Of a stretch of DNA of 64,000 nt, positions 55,501 through 64,000 are shown piece after piece. The notes under the pieces are model-generated. The model had not been told where the DNA came from. It saw only the letters and a list, made by a program, of their open reading frames with translations, and did no database searches. Position 1 is the stretch's first letter, and every line of letters starts with the position of its first letter. The DNA comes from Thuidium tamariscinum (Eukaryota > Streptophyta > Bryopsida > Hypnales > Thuidiaceae), in NCBI GenBank assembly GCA_947034885.2, contig OX344756.2, positions 22,737,489-22,801,488 on the forward strand. The letters run 5' to 3'. A program made the position numbers and the translations under genes.

Positions 55501-55632
55501 TTAACATAGTTTTTTTTCCAACTATATGCATCCTATTGCAAATTGTATGAAAGGTACAACTATACATAGCTTTGAAACCTGGGAGAAATTTGACTCATTG
55601 AGCATGAAGGAACTCACAACAATTGAATTCAC

Positions 55633-56365
55633 GGGTCATTGCAAGAAAGACCGACCGATTTATGTAGCGTTTTCCACAGTATTGCTGAAATTTTCGGGAG
55701 TACTGTATAATTAGAAAATCAATTTTTTAAAAATGCAAAAAATACGTTTTAGGTATATACCTCTAAGAAGAAGGTACCTGAGGAAGGAAAAGTGTAGGAA
55801 AATTCTCTAAGTAGGAGAACTAGAAAAGTGTAAATTTTCATGAAAATAGGTACTTTGACATTTTAATTTGTAAAAAATAGGAAAAAGAATTTTAAAAGAA
55901 ACTAAAAATTGGAAATTGGGGAGAACTTTATGATGAAGAGATTTCACCAAAATAATGATCTCAAAACCATCTTAAATGTTCAAAAGTATGCGCGCAAGGG
56001 AGGCCTGTTTGCGCATATGTAGAAGAAAGAGAATAATGATTTTTAAGATCTCCTTTGGTAGAAACATGCCTACCTAGTATGGAAATAAGCCACAGAAATT
56101 TCAGCTTTAAATCATTAATTTTGGATGCTCCCCAGTACTAAAAACCCCTAAACCGCAAAGTGTGACAAATTAGCTTAATTGAAATTTAATTATAAAATGA
56201 TTTTTGAAAATTTCTGAAAAATAAGGAATTTGATTGTTGTCATGTCAAAAATCTTTAGTCAAAATTTCAAGTTAATATGGTTCATAATTTAAAAGTTATA
56301 ATCAATAACAACTTTGTCATTCAAAGTGTGACGCAAAATAGTATTGGTCTTTCTTGCATTTACCC
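55633..56365. mobile_element. 733-bp MITE with 4-bp target duplication (family copy 2)
   Basis: It starts GGGTCATTGCAAGAAAGACC and ends with the inverse of GGGTAAATGCAAGAAAGACC. TCAC flanks both sides (55629-55632 and 56366-56369). Its right part is similar to the right part of the 44100-44827 element (TTTCAAGTT.ATA, AAAAGTTATAA.CAA), and the lengths agree. It is non-coding. Confidence 0.8.
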
Positions 56366-56824
56366 TCACACCCTAACTAGGGCTAAATTAAATTCAAATT
56401 GCGATGAAATTAGCAAGAAAGCAACTGTATACCAATTCAAAGCAATCCTTAACCAATTCTAAGCAATCCTCAACCAACTCAAAGTAAGAGGTGAATTCAT
56501 AACAAATGTATTACCTAAATTCTTAACAAATTCTTAACAAAGCAGCTGAACTCGTAACTGTTTATATGTAAGGAAGGTGTACACTCATCAATTTAACTAA
56601 CCATTGTGTGATTTTTTTTTATTATCTTTAGGAATTAGAAAGACAACAATATTGTAATATGTTTAGGTTTCTTTATTGTATGACCTAAAAAAAGAGAATA
56701 GTAACCACAAAGATAGTTCAATCATTGTAGTAATTACCTTGAACGCAATTTACAAGACTTTCAAGAGTCACAAGCCAAATCCTAAACACCAAAGAAGACA
56801 GCCAAGAGCCACAAAGGGAAAAAT
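56366..56824. other. AT-rich spacer downstream of the Myb/SANT gene
   Basis: It contains short AACCAATTC/AACTCAAAG repeats at about 56430-56540 and nothing else recognised. It covers the 3' flank of the minus-strand gene ending at 56825. Confidence 0.4.
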
Positions 56825-58086
56825 TTACACACCTCTATGCCTTTGTGGATGAACATGCATAGCAATGGAGCGACGCCAATTTTGGAATTCTTCTGCGGTG
56901 AATTCCACCTGCGATGATTGGGTGTTTTGATAAGCAACATCGCCATTTTCTAACCCTAAGTCTTGATTTGGAAGCAAATTAGAGGTGCTTTGTGTTCCAA
57001 TACTTTGGAATTGATCCCTTGGAGAATTCTCGATTTGATCCCCCGGAGTAGGTGTCGACAAATTGTCTTGCTCGTCTTCACTTCCTGACAAATCAACTAC
57101 ATGAGAAGTGGGTGCACAAATAGGTGTTGGAGGAATTCTGTTTCGACTAGCATGGCGGAGCTCTTCAGCATTTTGATGCGCCTCCCTATCCGCTTCAGCT
57201 TGTCGTTGCACTACATTAGAGTCTCCAATAGCAATGCGACCCTTCAACTTCTTGAATTCTTCAGAACGGCGCAGGTCAAGATATTCTTGAGCTTGTTGGG
57301 GGTCAGCTCCAGGCATTGTAAATAGAGAGAGGGCAGCTTGATCTTGAAGAACTTGCGCCTTCTTAAAATTTGCAGCCGCCATGTCCACAGCAGCTCTTGC
57401 TTGAGCACAAATGGCACTCTCTCGCTCCTTCCGTAACTTTTGCTCTTCCTTCGCTATCTTTGTGCCCATCGGCCTTCCTCTCTTTCGCGAAGTCAACTGG
57501 TGGCTTGAAAGTGGTCCTCGAACATCTGGGTCTTGATTTTCTTGTCCATTACACCTGACCTCCAATCTTGAACATAACCGGATTCTTCAACCCTTGTTGA
57601 CGCATTTGGAGGTGGAGTTGATGTTTGTGGTGCCTGTTGTTGTTGCTGCTCTGCTGGAGTTTCCATCCACCTAGGGTGGTCCTTCAAAGTGATCCAACAA
57701 TGAAGAAAAACAAAACTTTGTTGCTTAGGGTGCTTCACTTTGTACAATTCAAGAGCATTTTGTAACACTTCCTCAAGCGTAGTACCAGACTCCCTCACTC
57801 TGTAACAATGACCATAGACTACTATGAATTTGGAAACATCGTGTTTTATGGTACCCCATTTGGTCTCAAGAGAACGACAAGGACATAAATTACACCCAGT
57901 AGGCCTGTTCGCGTTGTAGTGATCTTCAATCCTCTTCGAAAATGCATCCTTCCGTTGGCCATTCCCTTGAATCGGATCCTGCGAAATGTGAAGCACACTC
58001 AAACAAACTTGATGCTCTTCATCGTTGGAGAAGTTTTTCCCTTTCCTGGCACGAGAGGACAAAGTCGTCGCCATAACGATTCCCAC
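56825..58086 (-). CDS. Harbinger-associated Myb/SANT-like protein, frame-shifted
   Basis: The first frame (58086 to about 57500) starts near MATTLSSRARKGKNFSNDEE and has the Myb/SANT-like pattern of the PIF/Harbinger partner protein: VCLSVLHISQDPIQGNGQ, FSKRIEDHYNANRP, RSLETKWGTIKHDVSKF, then HCWITLKDHPRWM. The second frame (57565-56825) continues with the NAM-associated C-terminal pattern, TSRKRGRPMGTKIAKEEQK. The two overlap in different frames around 57493-57565, so a one-base shift, or an unrecognised intron, separates them. In Harbinger elements this protein helps the transposase enter the nucleus and bind ends. It ends in TAA. The transposase copy in this window, 43299-45173, lies on the opposite strand, convergent with it. 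Confidence 0.75.
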
Positions 58087-59482
58087 AAATCAACTTGCCG
58101 AGACGCTTTGAGGGGCAGGCAAAAAGACAAAAAATGCCGGTCATGTGTGGTTCCATACCGAGACCGTGAAACTACAGGCCCTCATAACGGTTGCATTGGG
58201 GCGTACATTTAATTCCAAATTACTTTTCAAATGGTACAAAGCCTTTACCGTTTCTGTTGCAGGTCCCATTGCAAATGCTCTTATACACAGTTCAATATGT
58301 TTTGCCAGCACCTCACACCGTATGTGGCCAACACAATGAAGAGGATTCCTCAATCTCAACGTGTGAAGCTTGTCATGCAATGGAACAGACTGGCTTCTTG
58401 GGCATTACATAAAGAGGGCCTCTCCGTGTACTTTTCTATATTAAATTTGGGAGGACAGACTTGAACGGCTATCACAAAAATGTTGACTGGACTTATTTGG
58501 GGGGATCATTCTAAACAAAGAGGCAGTCTTCTAAGGTTTATGTATTAGAGAACTGATGAGCTGCACTAGCATCAAATAGGTTATCAAACATAATTAGTTT
58601 GTACATTTTTCAATCACAATCTTTGATCTTCACAATCCAAGGGTGAAGGAAGGAAGTTGAAAGAAAACAAGGTTATGAGTTACAATTTGTCATGGCAATG
58701 GTGACGGGTTGCCATTTGCCAATGGGATGTTACCACGTTAACATTGAGAAATCAACAACTAGTTATGGCAGGCGTAATTGGCCATGGCAATTGACACTTC
58801 TGCATAATTTCAATGCATGGGGTAGTGTATCCTTTCTACAATTGCATGGAGCACAATTGCAATCACACTAATGAAAACATGATGCAAGAAATCTTGATCC
58901 GTAGACTAGCATCTTAGGACTTTAAGAGCTGCCTAGTTAGCTTGTTAATCAAAAAAAGAGGGAAGCTTAATCACACATTTGGGTTGGATAAACATGTTAG
59001 AAATGGTGAAGTATGTATATTTTCTAAATATTGCAAAGTTCATCTAATCTATAAGAATGTCATGTTGGATAGGAGCAATTGAAGAACTACAATTGATGGA
59101 AAAAAATATGTCCTTTAGTAGTAGACACTAGGTCTACCAAGGATCAAAAAGATTTTGTCACGTTTTAAAACTGTTATCCATGTGATAAGATAAAGTCATC
59201 TATTATCAAGCAACTTTGAGTAATAAGAAACATTGTATAGCAATAAGATTTGATATTTTTGTCACATGTAGATAACTTATGACTAGACTTAAGCAAAGAT
59301 CTAGAATGTTGCTTAAATGATGTATACACAAACTGTAAGTGGTAAAGGTTAAATTCGTAGAGTTTTCATATTATTTCCTAATTTCAATTTCATAGTAGTG
59401 AGTATAATACAATGAGTATTTATTTCTTTGTAATCATTAGAACAAGTTTTTGAGTATAAGCTCAATTTTTGATCATCCTACC
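58087..59482. other. non-coding, no gene recognised
   Basis: 58100-58210 is the likely promoter side of the Myb/SANT gene, with ACAGGCCCTCATAACGG and GCATTGGGGCG words of the kind found near PIF/Harbinger ends, but no inverted partner was proved. The remainder to 59482 is AT-rich without supported features. Confidence 0.4.
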
Positions 59483-62400
59483 TCACTTTACTTCTTCTTC
59501 ATCATTGAAAAATTCTTCAACAATCCACATGCCACTTGGATTGAATTCAGTGACGATTCCAGATATCAACGCACATAATATGGATGATCTCACGGTTGGG
59601 GGATTCATACCACGCACTTCCTCGCGCTGCAATGACACATTCGTGACACTTTACTACATTAAGTTTTGCTTCAAATGAAGTCTTTGTGGAAACCTTTGAT
59701 AATGTTATCAAATTTGATACATATTCTATTTGAAGTAAGAAATTTAAAAAATAATGCTTAAAATTGTTACATCTAGTCTTGAACATCTTATATCCATACT
59801 CCATAGATGTACCTCTATAGTGAAAGATCTATCTTCATTTCTTTCAATAATGTTAGTTATCAACAATTTAAATACAAAATAATAAATGATACAAGCATAT
59901 AAGTATCTCACCCTTTTTAATATTTCTTCTCTTCTTTTTTTGTCCTCTTCTCTTTTCTTTTCTTCATCTTCTTTTTCCTTTTCTTTTTTTTCAATTTCTT
60001 TTGCATTGGTTGCATAGTTTAAAAGATAATACCAAAGTAGATTTTCTTCTTCCGATGGTGGTTTAGCATATGAGTACTTTGGTCCATAGCTTGCTTCTGG
60101 ATCAAATGGCACAACACTTGAAATATTCTTGAATTTGGATGCAAGGTCTTCAAGAGCACTACAAAAGAAAATAAACATTATAACTTCTAAATGAACTTTA
60201 ATGTATACAAACCTCAAAGTATTTAATTAATGATTGAATGACTTCTTCAACATCAATCATTAGTACCAAGCATTTCTATTTTTATGACTACAAAAGTAAA
60301 AACAAGAATTTAAAATCAATATGCCATTTCAAATTCAACATATAAAAGAAATTTATTTGATTTTAAGGCTTAATATATAATATTTTAGGTATAGAAATTG
60401 AAATAAAATAAAAATTAGATATAATATTATTCTAAATTAGATAGAAATGATGATTTACATCCTGAATTCTAATCTATAAAGAAAGTGGTTCAAAATGACC
60501 CTAAACTATTGCATGATGGTAGAGAGATATCCGATCCTAATGGTGTGATCCGATCCTAATGGTGTGGTTGCAAATTCAATACCTAGTGGCAATAAGTTCA
60601 TTCTTGTATGAAATCAAAGCCTTTGTACTTGATAGATATCCTTGTAGTGTGTTTCTTCAATTCACTTGTTTCAAAAATATTTATAGACTATAAAGAAAGT
60701 AAATATTTAAATTTAATTTAAATTTTTTCATCTTCTATAAATTTTGAAAAATAAATTAGTCCAAACAATTTAGTAAATCAAAATAAGTATTTAATTATTT
60801 TGTCTAAATTATAAATATTATTGTAGTTTACAATAAATTCATTTATTGAAGGATTTTTTCAAAAATCATAATAGCAAAATTCTTATTTTGATGCATATTG
60901 AATAGTCTTGTAATGATGGTTATGAAGGATGAAACTAATTTATGAATACCATTATTCATCTTTATAAACATCATGTTGACAACTAACCTTTTTCTATCTT
61001 CAAAAACTTCTTCCCCTTGCAATATATAATTCTTGGAGTCCAAAACCTGGCCATTCCATTTTTTGAAAGTTAGATTTTAAAGCAATTCAAAATTAAATTC
61101 AAAATAAATAATATTTGTAAGTTCCTAGATACAAATTAAACATAAACAAACTAAAAAAACAACATCCTATTACAATTAATATTATATACTCTGTATCATT
61201 ATTAAATGTAAATGTATCCCATGTAATTGATTAGTGTTCTAAATTCCATATTTTGGATGATACATGGAAGGTACTTTATCACAATGTTTTGACTCTTTAA
61301 CTTTTTATTCATCTAAAATAATACTTTTAAAAAAAACTTTGTTTATAATCAATATGATGAAATTGAGGTAAATAGTATATTTATATAAGGCATAAGCAAT
61401 AACATGATAAAAATAATAATAATTTAGGTAATAAACAATCAATGTAGCAAAGTTCAAAAGTAGAAGTTAATCCTTCCATGGACACACCTTGAATGTTATT
61501 AAACTATGACATTTGTTATCATTTATAAAGATATTATTCATCATTGCTTTCTTTTTGTGCCTAGAATGATATAGTTAAAATTAGCAACATTACATAATCT
61601 TTTTTAGATTCTAAAGGTTTGTACTTTAGAAATCAACCATCATTTGGCATATATTTTCTAGTATGACATATATACTAAAGTATTGGATTGAATTTTGAAC
61701 AAATTTATCTTCAATCTAAAAGGTTTACACTGAACTAAATACAATTTGGAGGATACAATACACTTTACAATTTATTTCTACAAAATACAATGAGACAATC
61801 CAAAAAGAGAGACCAAATTCATTGTAGAAATTTTGTTAACTTTGTCTACATAGATTAAAGCAAATGACCATATAAAAACCTACAACTTGTCCAATGAATC
61901 AAATTGATCTTTTGTTGAATCACTTTTTGGTCTACATAGATTATATTTTCTAATAAGGTAGAAAAACATAAAAAAGACATGCTTTAGTCTCTAACATCTC
62001 AAAAATGGCCTTGAATGAACACTTTTAAGATCCAAAACTTCAACTTCCTAGAAGCAAACAATGAAAGTTGAGGAATTTTTTGAAGCAACCAATGAAAGTT
62101 GAGACATTTTCTACTTCAAAGGTGTCCATTCAAGTTGAGTTTATTGTTTAAGTAAGGTAGAACAATCCATTGCAATCAAATGACCTCAAAGTGAATACTT
62201 AGAAAATGACCCCATTACATGGGATTTCAATATGTGAGATTTGGGCCACAATTGATGTTTGAATGAAGTGATTAGTGAACTCTCTAGGAGCTTTCAACTT
62301 TTCAATGTGAATTAATTGTAAGAATTGACTTCTTTAACCTTCCAAGTAAAAATGATTGTGATTACATTATGTAGTTAGATGAGCATTATGGATTCAAATT

Positions 62401-62989
62401 TTGTTGATTTGGGGATAGTCTAAAAACTCTTAAATGAGGTCATGATGCATTGAACACTTCAAGAATTCATAGCAAATTCATACTTTGTCCAAAAAGAAGA
62501 GAAATTAGTTGCCCTTTCTAATTTATCTCATTTGTTTCTAAATTGGAAAAAAATCAAAAAATTTAAGCAACAATGTGACACCAAAATCCTTATTTTGACC
62601 ACAATTGGCTATCTTAAGTTGTAGACTGTCTTATATTTCCAACTTTTGGAAATTTATAATATATTACCAAGAGTTTGAAGAAAATTGAAAAACCACTTGG
62701 TGCACATTTCTCTTGAATTTGTCACTGAATAAATCTCATTCCAATGTTTTGATCATTTCACCTTTTGATGGAGTTGGACTAGAACAAGTGTCTTTTCCTA
62801 TACAAAGGTTCAAGAGAGTTTAACAGGCCTACCTCCACTGGATCAAATAAATGCCCTGAGACAACGGCTTGCAAATCTGACACCCCTGATGCATTACGTG
62901 AAATCTGCGTGCCCAATTGTGGACTCTGCTCGGGCAAACCATAATTACGATATTGGTAGAAGGAATCACTGGTTTCAGCTACTTCCAGG
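59483..62989 (-). CDS. multi-exon host gene, 3' part, unknown function
   Basis: Four exons have good borders and agreeing phases: 62989-62833, 61046-60988, 60158-59912 and 59626-59483. They encode LEVAETSDSFYQYRNYGLPE..., then VLDSKNYILQGEEVFEDRK, then ALEDLASKFKNISSVVPFDP...SYAKPPSEEENLLWYYLL followed by a Lys/Glu-rich coiled coil, and a C-terminus REEVRGMNPPTVRSSILCAL ending FFNDEEEVK and TGA. Exon-exon joins are in phase 0, 0/2 and 0. There is no transposase-like motif, and the long AT-rich introns and compact exons look like an ordinary host gene. I do not recognise the family. More exons probably lie beyond 62989, and one could be missed between 59912 and 59626. Confidence 0.6.
61047..62832. 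other. long AT-rich intron of the host gene
   Basis: Intron between the first two exons seen. No nested element, repeat or coding exon that I can support. Confidence 0.45.
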
Positions 62990-64000
62990 CTGCGCAGTAG
63001 AATTGTGGTCACCAAGTCTTAGTTGTTGTATCTTAAGTATGAAACATCATGATATCAACTACTTCATACTACATATGAGGCACCTTAGCAACAGCAGAAA
63101 CATTGTCATTAACACCAAAAACCATTTGATGTCAAATTTCATTAAAATGGCAGTATTCCATATGTCATTTTTCAGACCGCACGATCTGACCTAAAAACTG
63201 ACATCTAGGAGTAGTATATATTTTCATACATCTACAACACTTATAGATTTTTAAAATCTATAACAAATTTAGATTTCAAACCGCGCAGTTTGACTTGTAA
63301 AAAGTGTCAATCTAATGAAACACCATCATTTTAACAAAATTCGTCATTTTGGAAGTTTCACTAAGAAACATCACAAAAAATTTTGTTCAAAATGAGTCAC
63401 ATTTTGAAACATGCTCTTACAACATTATTCTTTCCTATGAGAGACCTACTAATTATTCTTCATGAGAGTCTCACCAAGGACATGCTAATGCGATAATGCT
63501 TTCTTCAAAGAATAAGATTGCTCATCATTGGAAACATTGAAGCATTGTTTTAGTACCTAAATGTTGCTTTTCACCTCAGGTTATTTTCTAAATACAAACA
63601 CTGCTCACTATTCCCTCAAATGTTGCTCATTGGAGAAAATGTTGCTCAAAATTCTTGCATAGAGGCTCATTTGTGGTAGTGATCATTTCGTATACTATCA
63701 TCGTTCTCTGCAACGTAGTTGTGCAAGTCTGTGTGTTCCCCACAAGAAATGGCACATTGAGTAGGGGCAGAGCGACTATGTTCTGTAATGTTAAAATCTT
63801 TATCATTGAGCGTAAATTATTTCGACATTCATTTGCACAAAGCTATCAAAACTGGTTGGAATAGCCATGTAAGTTTCAAGACACGCGCCTTGGAAAGTAC
63901 CCAAGTCATGGAATTCCGATCAATTGAACCAAAATGACGGTACAATAATAAACAATGATAAACAATACTGTTAATCCAAATCAGTCATTCAAAGGTAATG
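62990..64000. other. non-coding, upstream part of the host gene
   Basis: AT-rich with two copies of ACCGC(A/G)C(G/A)(A/G)T(C/T)TGAC(C/T)T about 100 bp apart (63176 and 63282) and several CATTGAAGCATTG/GTTGCTCA words near 63500-63650. These may be degenerate repeats. Further exons could hide here, but none is convincing. Confidence 0.35.

Noticed and set aside
1-64000. Reverse transcriptase, capsid or integrase genes
   Set aside because: None of the open frames shows their motifs; all recognised mobile genes are DDE or hAT-type DNA-transposon proteins.
1-64000. CRISPR arrays, tRNA or rRNA genes
   Set aside because: No regularly spaced identical short repeats with unique spacers, and no tRNA or rRNA core sequences were recognised; the tandem arrays have no spacer structure.

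Overview
The window is AT-rich nuclear DNA. Plant-type nuclear features are short GT-AG introns, TATA boxes, PIF/Harbinger proteins with a plant Myb/SANT partner, a DUF659-type hAT transposase and a WRKY/GCM-like plus SWIM MULE transposase. A streptophyte genome fits best; a charophyte, bryophyte or fern-like plant is more likely than a flowering plant, but this is inference and the species is not identified. Ordinary host genes are rare. There is one convincing multi-exon gene (59483-62989, minus) and one weak pair of exons (49743-50145, minus). Nearly everything else is nested DNA transposons.

The main object is a giant hAT transposon, 6613-41553 (34.9 kb). Its ends read CAGGGTTGTCATA in inverted orientation and are flanked by the same 8 bp, GAGGAGGG, on both sides. 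Besides its transposase (36643-38625, open frame continuing to 40257) it carries a divergent gene pair: a protein-kinase-like gene (7451-9052, minus) and a RING-H2 gene (9754-11961, plus). The 13-bp motif GTCCGCGCCCTGA occurs in inverted orientation at the two transposon ends. It also forms arrays directly upstream of the TATA boxes of all three hAT genes.

Nested in the hAT is a 17.4-kb MULE, 13712-31091, with GTGAGC-rich inverted ends and a 12-bp direct repeat. It has split a tandem-repeat field of the hAT. It carries the MULE transposase (25996-30207, three exons), a ten-exon gene on the minus strand (15180-19721), a two-exon acidic-protein gene (19910-22403) and a lone first exon (25052-25243). 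The ten-exon gene combines a ParB-like DGNHR motif with a beta-class DNA-methyltransferase-like domain. Five hairpin elements centred on the same palindrome, TCGGATCCGA, lie in introns of the MULE genes and were seen nowhere else in the window. A 698-bp non-autonomous hAT element sits inside the MULE as well.

Right of the giant hAT lie a PIF/Harbinger transposase interrupted by a 728-bp element, a long foldback, two piggyBac-type MITEs, a complete-looking 5.0-kb piggyBac element (50496-55500), a second copy of the 728-bp family, a Harbinger Myb/SANT gene on the opposite strand, and the host gene. Left of the hAT are dispersed and tandem repeats and a CACTA-type MITE inserted in a FAR1/MULE-like relic.

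Taken together, the window suggests large cargo-bearing DNA transposons. One brings a kinase and a RING protein under promoters built from its own terminal motif. The other brings a ParB/methyltransferase-like protein together with a set of palindromic sites. Termini and gene models were read by eye; homology and function calls rest on remembered family motifs.
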